Of a stretch of 64,000 nucleotides of DNA, positions 44,998 through 54,367 are shown in pieces; position 1 is the first letter of the stretch, and each line of letters starts with the position of its first letter. A program made the position numbers and the translations under genes. The notes below the pieces were generated by a model. That model saw only the letters and a list, made by a program, of their open reading frames with translations, searched no databases and was not told where the DNA came from. Source of the DNA: JAWLBM01 sp041687675 (GTDB taxonomy: Bacteria; Pseudomonadota; Alphaproteobacteria; Rhizobiales; Pleomorphomonadaceae); the NCBI GenBank assembly GCA_041687675.1, contig JAWLBM010000002.1:62001-126000 (forward strand). The letters run 5' to 3'.

Positions 44998-47799
44998 TCA
45001 CGCCTCGGCGCCGCCTTCCGCCTCGTCCGCCTCGTCCGCCTCGCCGTTGATGTCGGAGATGTGCTCGACGCTCACCACCCGCTCGCCCTCGGCGGTCCAG
45101 AAGATGCGCACGCCCTTGGACGCGCGGGAGGCGATGCGGATGCCTTCGACGGGCACCCGGATCAGCTGGCCGCCGTCGGAAACCAGCATGATCTGGTCCG
45201 CCGGCTCCACCGGGAAGGCGGCGACGAGGCGGCCGATCTCGTCCAGCTTGGACTGGTCGGTCGCCTTGTTGCCCTTGCCGCCGCGCCCCTTGGCCGGGAA
45301 CTGGTAGGACGACGAGCGCTTGCCGTAGCCCTTCTCGTTCACCGTCAGCACGAACTGCTGGTGGGCGCTCATCTCGGCATAGCGCTCGGAGCTGAGCTGG
45401 ACCTCGCCCTCGCCCTCGTCCTCGCCGACCGCCTCCTCCTCGGCGTCCTCGGCGTCGCCCTCCTCGAGCAGCGCCTCCTCGCCGGTGATCGCCTTCTGGT
45501 TGGCGTTCCACTGGCGCTGGAACAGCTCGCGCTCGGCGGGCGTGCTCTCGAAGTGGCGCAGGATGGCGAGCGAGATCACCTGGTCCCCCTCGCCCAGCGT
45601 GATGCCCCGGACGCCGGTGGAGTCGCGGCCCTTGAAGACGCGCACCTCCGGCACCGGGAAGCGGATGCACTGGCCGAGCGCGGTGACCAGCAGGAAGTCG
45701 TCCGATTCGGTGCAGGTCTCGACGCCGACGATGCCGTCCTCGCCGTCCTCCTCGTCGAACTTCATCGCGATCTTGCCGTTTCGGTTGACCTGGGTGAAGT
45801 CCGACAGCTTGTTGCGGCGCACGCGGCCGCGCCGGGTGGCGAACACCACGTCGAGGTCCGCCCACTCCGCCTCGTCCTCGGGCAGCGCCAGGATCGAGGA
45901 GATGCGCTCGCCGTCCTGCAGCGGCAGGAGGTTCTTGATGTACTTGCCGCGCGACTGCGGGGTGCCGACCGGCAGCCGCCAGACCTTCATCTTGTAGACG
46001 ATGCCGCGGGTGGAGAAGAACAGCACCGGCGTGTGGGTGCTGGCGATGAACAGCCGGGTGACGAAATCCTCGTCCTTGGTCGACATCCCCGACCGGCCCT
46101 TGCCGCCGCGCCGCTGGGCCCGGTAGACCGACAGCGGCACGCGCTTGATGTAGCCCTCGTGGCTGACGGTGACCACCATGTCCTCGCGGGCGATGAGGTC
46201 CTCGTCCTCCATGTCGGCGTCGCTGTCGAGGATCTCGGTGCGGCGCGGCGTGGAGAAGTTGTCGCGGATCTCGGTCAGTTCGTCGCGGACGATCTGCAGG
46301 ATGCGCTCGCGCGAGGAGAGGATCGCCAGGTATTCGCGGATCTCGTCGGCCAGCTTGTTGAGCTCGTCGGCGATCTCCTCGCGGCCGAGCGCTGTGAGGC
46401 GCTGCAGCCGGAGGTCGAGAATCGCCCGCGCCTGCTCGTCGGAGAGGTTGTAGGTGCCGTCCTCGTTCACCGTATGGCGCGGGTCGTCGATGAGGCGGAT
46501 CAGCGCCTCCACGTCCGCCGCCGGCCAACGCCGGGTGGTCAGCTGCTCGCGGGCCGTCGCCGGGTCCGGCGCGTTGCGGATCAGCGCGATCACCTCGTCG
46601 ATGTTCGCCACCGCGATGGCGAGGCCGACGAGCACGTGGGCGCGGTCGCGCGCCTTGCCGAGCAGGAACTTGGTGCGCCGGCTAACGACGTTCTCGCGGA
46701 AGCCGACGAAGGCGGCGAGCACCTCCTTGAGGTTCAGGATCTGCGGCCGGCCGCCGTTCAGCGCCACCATGTTGACGCCGAAGGAGGTCTGCAGCGGCGA
46801 GAAGCGGTATAGCTGGTTGAGGATCACGTCCGCCACCGCGTCGCGCTTCAGCTCGATGACCACCCGGATGCCGTCCCGGTCGGACTCGTCCCGCAGGTCG
46901 GAAATTCCTTCGATCCGCTTCTCGCGCACCAGGTCGGCGATCTTCTCGACCATCGTCGCCTTGTTCACCTGGTAGGGAATCTCGTGGACGATGATCGCCT
47001 CGCGGTCCTTGCGGATCTGCTCGACCGAGACCTTCGAGCGCATGATCACCGAGCCGCGGCCGGTGTGATAGGCCTGGCGGATGCCGGCCCGGCCGAGGAT
47101 CAGCGCGCCGGTCGGGAAATCCGGGCCGGGCAGCACCTCCATCAGGTCCTCGATGGAGATCTCCGGGTCGTCGATCACCCGCAGCGTCGCCTCGATCACC
47201 TCGCCGAGATTGTGCGGCGGGATGTTCGTCGCCATGCCGACGGCGATGCCGCCGGCGCCGTTGACCAGCAAATTCGGGAAGCGCGCCGGCAGCACGGTCG
47301 GCTCGCGCTCGGAGTTGTCGTAGTTCGACTGGAAGTCGACGGTGTCCTTGTCGAGGTCGTCGAGCAGCGACTTGGAGACCCGCTCGAGACGGACCTCGGT
47401 GTAGCGCATGGCCGCCGCGCTGTCGCCGTCCACCGAGCCGAAGTTGCCCTGGCCGTCCACCAGCGGCAGCCGCATGGAGAAGGGCTGCGCCATGCGGACC
47501 AGCGCGTCGTAGATCGACTGGTCGCCGTGCGGGTGGTACTTACCGATGACGTCGCCGACCACGCGGGCCGACTTGCGGTAGGGACGGTTCCAGTCGTAGC
47601 CGTTCTCGTGCATCGAGTAGAGGATGCGGCGATGCACGGGCTTCAGCCCGTCGCGCACGTCCGGCAGCGCGCGGCTGACGATCACGCTCATCGCGTAGTC
47701 GAGATAGCTGCGCTTCATCTCCTCGATGATGGAGATCGGCTTGATGTCCGCCGGCGGCTCGCCGCCGCCGCCCGGACCTTCGATGTCGTCTTCAGCCAA
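44998..47799 (-). CDS. gyrA: DNA gyrase subunit A
   Basis: DNA cleavage-religation subunit of gyrase; 933 residues. The catalytic Tyr133 is in AAAMRYTEVRLERVS. The quinolone-resistance region reads HPHGDQSIYDALVRMAQ: Gln94 sits where E. coli has Ser83, Asp98 at Asp87. The C-terminal pinwheel has the GyrA box QRRGGKG, confirming gyrase rather than topoisomerase IV. There is an acidic insertion in the C-terminal domain (EEGDAEDAEEEAVGEDEGEG) and an acidic end (DEADEAEGGAEA), making the protein longer than the usual about 875 residues. Stand-alone gene, convergent with cinA-GNAT. Confidence 0.96.
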   Translation of the reverse strand: MAEDDIEGPGGGGEPPADIKPISIIEEMKRSYLDYAMSVIVSRALPDVRDGLKPVHRRILYSMHENGYDWNRPYRKSARVVGDVIGKYHPHGDQSIYDALVRMAQPFSMRLPLVDGQGNFGSVDGDSAAAMRYTEVRLERVSKSLLDDLDKDTVDFQSNYDNSEREPTVLPARFPNLLVNGAGGIAVGMATNIPPHNLGEVIEATLRVIDDPEISIEDLMEVLPGPDFPTGALILGRAGIRQAYHTGRGSVIMRSKVSVEQIRKDREAIIVHEIPYQVNKATMVEKIADLVREKRIEGISDLRDESDRDGIRVVIELKRDAVADVILNQLYRFSPLQTSFGVNMVALNGGRPQILNLKEVLAAFVGFRENVVSRRTKFLLGKARDRAHVLVGLAIAVANIDEVIALIRNAPDPATAREQLTTRRWPAADVEALIRLIDDPRHTVNEDGTYNLSDEQARAILDLRLQRLTALGREEIADELNKLADEIREYLAILSSRERILQIVRDELTEIRDNFSTPRRTEILDSDADMEDEDLIAREDMVVTVSHEGYIKRVPLSVYRAQRRGGKGRSGMSTKDEDFVTRLFIASTHTPVLFFSTRGIVYKMKVWRLPVGTPQSRGKYIKNLLPLQDGERISSILALPEDEAEWADLDVVFATRRGRVRRNKLSDFTQVNRNGKIAMKFDEEDGEDGIVGVETCTESDDFLLVTALGQCIRFPVPEVRVFKGRDSTGVRGITLGEGDQVISLAILRHFESTPAERELFQRQWNANQKAITGEEALLEEGDAEDAEEEAVGEDEGEGEVQLSSERYAEMSAHQQFVLTVNEKGYGKRSSSYQFPAKGRGGKGNKATDQSKLDEIGRLVAAFPVEPADQIMLVSDGGQLIRVPVEGIRIASRASKGVRIFWTAEGERVVSVEHISDINGEADEADEAEGGAEA

Positions 47800-47915
47800 T
47801 TCGGTGTTCCCGTCGGTGCTGCATGCGGTCGGTCCCGGTCTATACGATTCCGGGCCCGGAAACCAATCTTCCGAGTGCCCTATCGACCACTATTTTCCCA
47901 CGGAAATCAGCCTTT

Positions 47916-49331
47916 TCAGGGGCCGCGGGGCTCCTCGGCGGGCCGGTAGCGCTTCAGGAAGGCGTCCTGCTTCTTGCCGGCGACCCGTACGGTAAGCCGG
48001 ATGCCGCTTTCCGGGGTGTCGGTCCGCTCCAGGACCTCGGCGTTGGCGTAGAGCCAGGCGAGCCCGGCGCCGTCCTCGGGCTCGACCACCACGTGGTAGA
48101 CTGGCCGGTCGCCGACGAGCCGCTCCTCCACCGCGTCGAGCAGCGCCGGGATGCCCTCCCCGGTGATCGCCGAGATCGCGAAGCGCGCCTCGCCGCCGGC
48201 GCCGACGCTCTCCGCCTGCGCCTCCAGCTGTTCCCGCCGGGTCTCGTCGAGGAGGTCGATCTTGTTCCAGACCTCGATGACCCGCTCCGGATCGCCCGGA
48301 TCCACGCCGAGCTGGCGCAGCACCTCGGCGACATCCTCCGCCTGGGCCTCGGTGTCGGAATGGGAGATGTCGCGCACGTGGAGGATGATCGCCGCCTCGA
48401 TCACCTCCTCCAGCGTCGCCCGGAAGGCGGCGACGAGATGGGTCGGCAGGTTGGAGATGAACCCCACGGTATCGGACAGCACCGCCTCCACCCCATGCGG
48501 CAGGCGGATGCGCCGCAGCGTCGGATCGAGGGTGGCGAACAAAAGGTCCTTGGCGAACACGTCCGACGCCGTCAGGCGGTTGAACAGGGTCGACTTGCCG
48601 GCATTGGTGTAGCCGACCAGCGCGATCACCGGGTGCGGCGCCTTCTGCCGCTGGCGGCGGTGCAGGTCGCGGGTGCGGCGCACCTGGTCGAGCTCGTCCT
48701 CCAGGCGGGCGATCTTCTCCTGCAGCTGCCGGCGGTCCGCCTCGATCTGCGTCTCGCCCGGGCCGCCCATGAAGCCGAAGCCGCCGCGCTGGCGCTCCAG
48801 GTGGGTCCAGGAGCGGACGAGGCGGGATCGCTGGTAGTTGAGGTGGGCGAGGTCGACCTGCAGCCGTCCCTCGCGGGTGCGGGCCCGCGCGCCGAAGATC
48901 TCGAGGATGAGGCCGGTGCGGTCCAGCACCTTGGCCTTCAGCGCCTTTTCGAGGTTGCGTTGCTGGATCGGCGTCAGCGCGTGGTCGACGATGACGAGCT
49001 CGGCCTCCTCCTCGTCCACCTTGCCGGCAATCTCCTCGACCTTGCCGGTGCCGATCAGCGTCGCCGGCCGGGGCGCGGCGACGCGGACGGGGATCGCGGC
49101 GCGGACGTCGAGGTCGATGGCGGCGGCAAGGCCGACGGCCTCCTCCACCCTCGCCTCCATCGCGCGCTGCGTCTGCCGGCCGCGGCCCTCGGCCGCGCCG
49201 TCGCCCCGCGAAGGACGGTGATCGATCTCGGGAACCACCACCAGGGCCCGCGTGCGCAGCTTCTCGTGCGACACGGTCCTCTCGCGCGTCTCGGCCGGCT
49301 TGCGGCCGTCGGCGTCTTCCTTGTCCGTCAA
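47916..49331 (-). CDS. hflX: ribosome-associated GTPase HflX
   Basis: GTPase that splits stalled 70S ribosomes under stress. The 471-residue protein has the HflX N-terminal domain with ATLIGTGKVEEIAGKVDEEE and VIVDHALTPIQQRNLEKALK, a coiled-coil linker, G1 GYTNAGKST (residues 240-248), the switch II DTVGFISNLPTHLVAAFRAT and NKIDLLD. C-terminal about 100 residues form the small beta domain. It lies 118 nt after hfq on the same strand, the conserved hfq-hflX order, with a 9-bp GC hairpin (49382-49406) in the gap. Confidence 0.96.
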   Translation of the reverse strand: MTDKEDADGRKPAETRERTVSHEKLRTRALVVVPEIDHRPSRGDGAAEGRGRQTQRAMEARVEEAVGLAAAIDLDVRAAIPVRVAAPRPATLIGTGKVEEIAGKVDEEEAELVIVDHALTPIQQRNLEKALKAKVLDRTGLILEIFGARARTREGRLQVDLAHLNYQRSRLVRSWTHLERQRGGFGFMGGPGETQIEADRRQLQEKIARLEDELDQVRRTRDLHRRQRQKAPHPVIALVGYTNAGKSTLFNRLTASDVFAKDLLFATLDPTLRRIRLPHGVEAVLSDTVGFISNLPTHLVAAFRATLEEVIEAAIILHVRDISHSDTEAQAEDVAEVLRQLGVDPGDPERVIEVWNKIDLLDETRREQLEAQAESVGAGGEARFAISAITGEGIPALLDAVEERLVGDRPVYHVVVEPEDGAGLAWLYANAEVLERTDTPESGIRLTVRVAGKKQDAFLKRYRPAEEPRGP

Positions 49332-49381
49332 GCGGCCTCCTGCCGGTGCCCGCCCGTCGCGACGGGGCCCCCGAACGTCGA

Positions 49382-49406
49382 CGCCGCGCGTTGTCCCCGC
49401 GCGGCG
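49382..49406 (-). other. GC hairpin between hfq and hflX
   Basis: CGCCGCGCG (49382-49390) is complementary to CGCGCGGCG (49398-49406) with a 7-nt loop. It may partly terminate hfq transcription or mark an mRNA end; no T-run follows on the minus strand. Confidence 0.35.
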
Positions 49407-49449
49407 CCACCCAAACCATCATCGCCCGCCGGGACGGGCGGGTAAAGCC

Positions 49450-49695
49450 TCAGCCGGCCGATTCCTCGCCCGGCTCGAAAAGTTGCACCGGCTGGGCGGG
49501 CATGATCGTGGAAATGGCATGCTTGTAGACCAGCTGGGAGTGTCCGTCGCGGCGGAGGAGTACGCAGAAGTTGTCGAACCAGGTCACGACTCCCTGGAGC
49601 TTGACGCCGTTGACGAGGAAGATGGTCAGCGAGGTCTTGTTCTTGCGGACATGGTTGAGGAAGGTGTCCTGAAGGTTCTGCGCACGATCCGCCAT
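49450..49695 (-). CDS. hfq: RNA chaperone Hfq
   Basis: Sm-like hexameric RNA chaperone that pairs small RNAs with mRNAs; a likely partner for RNAs in this window. The 81-residue protein matches alphaproteobacterial Hfq: N-terminal QNLQDTFLNHVRKNKTSLTI, Sm1 LVNGVKLQGVVTWFDNFCVL and Sm2 QLVYKHAISTIMP. An in-frame GTG upstream (49746) would add a non-family extension, so MADRAQ is used. Lies between dat and hflX. Confidence 0.97.
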   Translation of the reverse strand: MADRAQNLQDTFLNHVRKNKTSLTIFLVNGVKLQGVVTWFDNFCVLLRRDGHSQLVYKHAISTIMPAQPVQLFEPGEESAG

Positions 49696-49834
49696 TGGAA
49701 GTTGGCCTTTCTGGTTGGCCCGCGCCTCCTCGTGGATTGCGGGCACCGCATTTCAGCGCGAAACAGAGGCAAAGTCATCCCCCTTCCATAGTCGGAATGC
49801 GGGAAAGCACGTATATTTTCACGCTCCGGCGGTT

Positions 49835-50695
49835 TCAGACGGGCAGCCGTTCCGCATGGTCGTGGAAGCGCTGGCGCAGCGTGGTGGCGATCGATCCCGG
49901 GGCACCGTTGCCGATGACCGCGTCGTCGATGCGAACGATCGGCATCACCACGGTCGACGCGGCGGTGATGAAGGCCTCGCGGGCGGTCTTCGCCTCCTCG
50001 ACGGACAGCGGCCGCTCCTCCACCTCGAGGCCCTGGTTGGCCGCCACCTCCAGCACCACCGCCCGGGTGATCCCGCGCAGGATGCCGTGCTCGGCCGGCC
50101 GGGTCACCAGCCTGCCGTCGCGGGTGACGATCCAGAAGTTGGTGGACGAGCCCTCGGTGACGTTCCCGTCCGCGTCGACGAACAGGGCCTCGTAGGCCCC
50201 GGCCTCCCGCGCCGCCTGCTTGGCGAGCACGTTCGGCAGCAGGCCCACCGTCTTGATGTCGACGCGCTCCCAGCGGTTGTCGGGCACGGTGATGGCCGCG
50301 ACGCCGGCGTCCGCGCGGCGGTCGGCGGCGGCGCGGCTCATCGGCTTGGCGGTGACCACCAGCGCCGGGCTCGCCCCCTTCGGGAAGGCGTGGTCGCGCG
50401 GGGCGACGCCGCGGGTCACCTGCAGGTAGACGAGGCCGTCGCGGACGCGGTTGCGGCGGACCACCTCGCGCATCACCACCTCGATCCCCTTGCGGCCGAG
50501 CGGCGCGTCGATGCGCAGTTCCGACAGCGAGCGGTCCAGCCGGTCCAGATGGCGCCGCGCATCGATGATCGCCCCGTCGCGGACCTCGCAGGCCTCGTAG
50601 ACGCCGTCGGCGAACTGGTAGCCGCGGTCCTCGATGTGGACCGCGGCCGCCCCGTGCGGGACGTACCGGCCGTTGACGTAGGCGATTCGGGACAT
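49835..50695 (-). CDS. dat: D-amino-acid aminotransferase (class IV PLP enzyme)
   Basis: A 286-residue fold-type IV transaminase, usually D-alanine transaminase in this position (dat upstream of hfq in rhizobia). It has the start AYVNGRYVPHGAAAVHIEDR, the PLP lysine region GLLPNVLAKQAAREAGAYEA and the EGSSTNFWIV motif with the PLP-phosphate contacts. It would supply D-glutamate or D-alanine for peptidoglycan; branched-chain substrates cannot be excluded. The true start is the ATG at 50693-50695, not the longer open frame. Confidence 0.88.
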   Translation of the reverse strand: MSRIAYVNGRYVPHGAAAVHIEDRGYQFADGVYEACEVRDGAIIDARRHLDRLDRSLSELRIDAPLGRKGIEVVMREVVRRNRVRDGLVYLQVTRGVAPRDHAFPKGASPALVVTAKPMSRAAADRRADAGVAAITVPDNRWERVDIKTVGLLPNVLAKQAAREAGAYEALFVDADGNVTEGSSTNFWIVTRDGRLVTRPAEHGILRGITRAVVLEVAANQGLEVEERPLSVEEAKTAREAFITAASTVVMPIVRIDDAVIGNGAPGSIATTLRQRFHDHAERLPV

Positions 50696-50774
50696 GTCAG
50701 GCTCCGCGGGCGACGCATTCCAACCGAAGCAGACTTGGAACTTTCCCTGCGCAAAGGCAAGGGCGACGCGCCCG

Positions 50775-51503
50775 TCAGCCCGCCGGCAACTCGACGACCC
50801 GCCCGTCCTCGAGGGTGATCCGGCGGTCCATCCGCCCGGCGAGCTCATGGTTGTGGGTCGCGATCACGGCCGCGAGGCCGGTGGCGCGGACCAGGGCGGC
50901 GAGCGCGTCGAAGACGTAGTGAGACGTCTTCGGGTCGAGGTTGCCGGTCGGCTCGTCGGCGAACAGGATCCGCGGCGCATTGGCGACGGCGCGGGCGATG
51001 GCGACGCGCTGGCGCTCGCCGCCGGAGAGCTCCGCCGGCAGGTGGGACGCCCGCGGCTGCAGCTTCATGTAGCCGAGCAGTTCCAGCGCCCGCTTCGACG
51101 CCTCCTTGCGGTCGAGCCCGGCGATCATCTGCGGGATCACGATGTTGTCGAGCGCGGAGAACTCCGGGAGGAGGTGGTGGAACTGGTAGACGAAGCCGAT
51201 GTCGCTGCGCCTCACGGCGGTGCGGGCCCGGTCGTCCAGCGCCCCGCAGGACCGTCCGCCGACCATGATGTCGCCGGCGTCCGGCTTCTCGAGCAGCCCG
51301 GCGATGTGGAGGAGCGTCGACTTGCCGGCGCCCGACGGCGCGACCAGCGCCGTCATCTCGCCCGGGTAGAGCGAGAAGTCGCAGCCCTTGAGGATCGGCA
51401 GGACGCCCTCGCCCTCGCGGTAGGACTTCTCCACCTTGACGAGCTTCAGCACCGGCTCCCGGGTCTCGTTGCCGGCGGGGCGGAGGGGGGACGACTGGTT
51501 CAT
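50775..51503 (-). CDS. lolD: lipoprotein-releasing system ATP-binding protein LolD
   Basis: ATPase of LolCDE, which extracts lipoproteins from the inner membrane for transfer to LolA. The 242-residue protein has Walker A APSGAGKST, Q-loop VYQFHHLLPEFSALDNI (the LolD-type motif), signature LSGGERQR and Walker B ILFADEPTGNLD. The ATG overlaps the lolC stop by one base (TGATG). In alphaproteobacteria one LolC/E hybrid-type permease is common, which fits the single permease gene here. Confidence 0.94.
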   Translation of the reverse strand: MNQSSPLRPAGNETREPVLKLVKVEKSYREGEGVLPILKGCDFSLYPGEMTALVAPSGAGKSTLLHIAGLLEKPDAGDIMVGGRSCGALDDRARTAVRRSDIGFVYQFHHLLPEFSALDNIVIPQMIAGLDRKEASKRALELLGYMKLQPRASHLPAELSGGERQRVAIARAVANAPRILFADEPTGNLDPKTSHYVFDALAALVRATGLAAVIATHNHELAGRMDRRITLEDGRVVELPAG

Positions 51504-52774
51504 CACTCGTACCTCAGCGCGTCGACGGGATCGAGGCGGGCGGCGCGCCAGGCGGGATATATGGTGGCGACGAAGGACAGGGCCAGCGCCATGCCGACCA
51601 CGGTCAGCGTCTCTCCGGCCTCTATGTCGGCCGGAAGGCGGCTGAGGTAGTAGAGTTCCGGCGAGAACAGCTCCGTGGTGGTCAGCCAGGAGACGAACTG
51701 GCGGATCTCCTCGACGTTCAGGCAGACGACCAGCCCCAACGCGAACCCGGCCACCGTGCCGGCGACGCCGATCGAGGCGCCGGTGATCAGGAACACGCGC
51801 ATGATCGCCCCCCGGGTCGCGCCCATGGTGCGCAGGATGGCGATGTCGTGGCTCTTGTCCTTCACCAGCATGGTCATGCCGGAGATGATGTTGAGGGCGG
51901 CGACCAGCACGATCAGAGTCAGGATCATGAACATCACGTTCCGCTCCACCTCGAGGGCGGCGAAGAAGGTGATGTTGCGCTGGCGCCAGTCGGTCGCGAT
52001 CGCCGGGCGCCCGGCCGCCTCGACCACCCGCTCCTTGAGTTCGCCGACGGCGTCCGGGTCCTCGACGAAGACGTCGATGGCGCTGACCGTGTCCGGCATG
52101 CTGAAGAAGCGCTGCGCCTCCTCGAGCGGCAGGAACACGAAGGTGGCGTCGTATTCGGACATGCCGATCTCGAAGATCGCGGCGACGGGATAGGCCTTCA
52201 CCCGCGGCGTGGTGCCGAGGGCGGTGACGTTCCCCTTGGGGCTGACCAGGGTCACCCGGTCGCCGACGGAAACCCCGAGGTTGGTGGCGAGGCGGGTGCC
52301 GAGGGCGATGCCGCCGCCCTCGTCGAAGCCCTCCAGCGTGCCCTGCCGCACCGTGCCGGAGACGAGCGGCAGGCTGGCGAGGTCGGCCGCCCGCACCCCG
52401 CGCACCAGCGTCCCGAAGGCCCCTGCCGGCCCGGACGACAGCACCTGCCCCTCGACGAAGGGGAGCGCGCCCTTGACGCCGGGAACAGCGAGGATCCGGG
52501 AGGTAACGTCGGCGTAGTCGGTGAGCGGACTGTCGATCGCCTGCACCACGATATGGCCGTTGATGCCGAGGATCTTCTCGAGAAGCTGGCCGCGAAAGCC
52601 GTTCATCACGGCCATGACGATGATCAGCGTGGCGACGCCGAGCATGATGCCGACGAAGGAGAAGCCGGCGATCACCGAGATGAACGCCTCCTTGCGGCGG
52701 GATTTCAGGTACCGCCCGGCCAGCATCCATTCGAACGGGGCGAAGGGCCGCCCTCGTGCGGCACTGCTCATCAA
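51503..52774 (-). CDS. lolC: lipoprotein-releasing ABC transporter permease LolC/LolE
   Basis: A 423-residue permease of the LolCE family. N-terminal cytoplasmic FEWMLAGRYLKSRRKEAFIS precedes helix 1 (VIAGFSFVGIMLGVATLIIV), then a large periplasmic domain (about 60-265), and three further helices carrying the FtsX-like core (ALNIISGMTMLVKDKSHDIA, LRTMGATRG, FVATIYPAWRAARLDPVDAL). Only one permease is encoded, so it probably works as a homodimer (LolF-like); this is inference. It precedes lolD and follows proS. Confidence 0.93.
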   Translation of the reverse strand: MMSSAARGRPFAPFEWMLAGRYLKSRRKEAFISVIAGFSFVGIMLGVATLIIVMAVMNGFRGQLLEKILGINGHIVVQAIDSPLTDYADVTSRILAVPGVKGALPFVEGQVLSSGPAGAFGTLVRGVRAADLASLPLVSGTVRQGTLEGFDEGGGIALGTRLATNLGVSVGDRVTLVSPKGNVTALGTTPRVKAYPVAAIFEIGMSEYDATFVFLPLEEAQRFFSMPDTVSAIDVFVEDPDAVGELKERVVEAAGRPAIATDWRQRNITFFAALEVERNVMFMILTLIVLVAALNIISGMTMLVKDKSHDIAILRTMGATRGAIMRVFLITGASIGVAGTVAGFALGLVVCLNVEEIRQFVSWLTTTELFSPELYYLSRLPADIEAGETLTVVGMALALSFVATIYPAWRAARLDPVDALRYE

Positions 52775-52840
52775 GACCTCCAGACCGCCCCGGGCGGCGG
52801 GAATCGCTGCCGCCGGGGTCCTTCCGTTTCGACCCGCCGA

Positions 52841-54163
52841 TCAGGCCTTTTCTGTGACGCGGGCGATCGCGGACTCGAGCGACAGCGAGTGCTTCTCGCC
52901 CGTGGAGCGGCGCTTCAGCTCCACCACGCCCTCGGCGAGGCCCTTGGGGCCGACCACGACCTGCCAGGGCAGGCCGACCAGGTCGGCCGTGGCGAACTTG
53001 GCGCCGGGCCGGGCGTCGGTGTCGTCGAGAAGCGGCTCCCGCCCAGCCGCCGACAGCTTCGTGTAGGCGTCCTGGCAGGCCGCGTCCACCGCCGCGTCGC
53101 CGGGGCGCAGGTTCAGGACGGCCGCGCCGAAGGGGGCGACCTGCTCCGGCCAGATGATTCCCGCCTCGTCGTGGTTCGCCTCGATCAGGGCGGCGACGAG
53201 CCGCGACACGCCGACGCCATAGGAGCCCATGTGGACCGGCCGCTCGACGCCGTCCGGCCCGGCGACGCTCGCGCCCATGGCGTCGGAATACTTGGTCCCG
53301 AAGTAGAAGATGTGGCCGACCTCGATGCCGCGGGCCGACACCCGGCGCTCCTCCGGCAGCGCCGCGAAGGCGGCCTCGTCGTGCATCTCGTCGGTGGCGG
53401 CGTATCGGCCGGTGAAGGCCTCGACGATCGGGGCGAGGTCCGAATCGAAGTCGAGGTCCTCGCCGGGAACCGGCAGTTCCAGGAGGTCGCGGTCGCAGAA
53501 CACGGCGCTTTCGCCGGTGGAGGCCAGGATGATGAACTCGTGGCTGAGGTTGCCGCCGATCGGGCCGGTCTCGGCGCGCATCGGGATCGCCTTGAGGCCC
53601 ATCCGCTCGAAGGTGCGCAGGTAGGCGACGAACATCTTGCGGTAGGCGCGCTCCGCCCCGGCCTGGTCGACGTCGAAGGAATAGGCGTCCTTCATCAGGA
53701 ACTCGCGGCCGCGCATCACGCCGAAGCGGGGGCGCACCTCGTCCCGGAACTTCCACTGGATGTGGTAGAGGTTGAGCGGCAGGTCGCGGTAGCTCTTCAC
53801 CGAGGCCCGGAAGATGTCCGTGATCATCTCCTCGTTGGTCGGCCCGAACAGCATGTCGCGCTCGTGCCGGTCGGTGATGCGCAGCATCTCCTTGCCATAG
53901 GCGTCGTAGCGCCCGCTCTCGCGCCAGAGGTCAGCCGACTGGATCGTCGGCATCAGGAGTTCGACGGCGCCGGAGCGGTCCTGCTCCTCGCGCACGATCT
54001 GCTCCACCTTCTGCAGGACGCGCCAGCCGAGCGGAAGCCAGGAATAGATGCCCGCGGACTGCTGGCGAATCATGCCGGCCCGCAGCATCAACCGGTGCGA
54101 GACGATCTCGGCCTCCTTCGGCGTCTCTTTCAGGATGGGCAGGAAGAAGCGGCTGAGACGCAT
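52841..54163 (-). CDS. proS: prolyl-tRNA synthetase, short alphaproteobacterial type
   Basis: Class II aminoacyl-tRNA synthetase charging tRNA-Pro. The 440-residue protein has motif 2 (FRDEVRPRFGVMRGREFLMK), the TNEE loop (LFGPTNEEMITD) and motif 3 (GSYGVGVSRLVAAL), and a C-terminal anticodon domain (AAVLNLRPGDAAVDAAC). It lacks the about 180-residue INS editing insertion of E. coli ProRS, as is usual in alphaproteobacteria, which use free-standing editing proteins. AGGA precedes ATG 54161-54163. Leads lolC-lolD. Confidence 0.96.
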   Translation of the reverse strand: MRLSRFFLPILKETPKEAEIVSHRLMLRAGMIRQQSAGIYSWLPLGWRVLQKVEQIVREEQDRSGAVELLMPTIQSADLWRESGRYDAYGKEMLRITDRHERDMLFGPTNEEMITDIFRASVKSYRDLPLNLYHIQWKFRDEVRPRFGVMRGREFLMKDAYSFDVDQAGAERAYRKMFVAYLRTFERMGLKAIPMRAETGPIGGNLSHEFIILASTGESAVFCDRDLLELPVPGEDLDFDSDLAPIVEAFTGRYAATDEMHDEAAFAALPEERRVSARGIEVGHIFYFGTKYSDAMGASVAGPDGVERPVHMGSYGVGVSRLVAALIEANHDEAGIIWPEQVAPFGAAVLNLRPGDAAVDAACQDAYTKLSAAGREPLLDDTDARPGAKFATADLVGLPWQVVVGPKGLAEGVVELKRRSTGEKHSLSLESAIARVTEKA

Positions 54164-54332
54164 GGGGTCCTCGCGGTGCGGCAACGCGGCGTGGGTGATC
54201 GGGCGTCAGTCAAAGCGCATCGCACCGCAAAACTCAAGGCCCGCGAACCGGCGGAAAACGGGGCTTCGTGGCCGTGTTCAAGGGGGTCCTCGGCGGGTTC
54301 GTCGTTTTTTTGGGCGAGTGTTGCACAAATGG

Positions 54333-54361
54333 ATGACAAGGGCAGAAACCGCGTGTATGGT
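54333..54361 (+). promoter_or_regulatory. candidate sigma-70 promoter for intergenic ncRNA
   Basis: ATGACA (54333-54338) and TATGGT (54356-54361) are separated by exactly 17 nt. This is the best -35/-10 pair in the 622-bp gap between proS and smpB (54164-54785), which otherwise has no gene. Start of transcription would be near 54368. Confidence 0.5.
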
Positions 54362-54367
54362 AACCGC

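Noticed and set aside
49696..49746. GTG-started N-terminal extension of Hfq
   Set aside because: Hfq proteins start at MA-x-R-x-Q-N-LQD; the extra 17 residues do not match the family.
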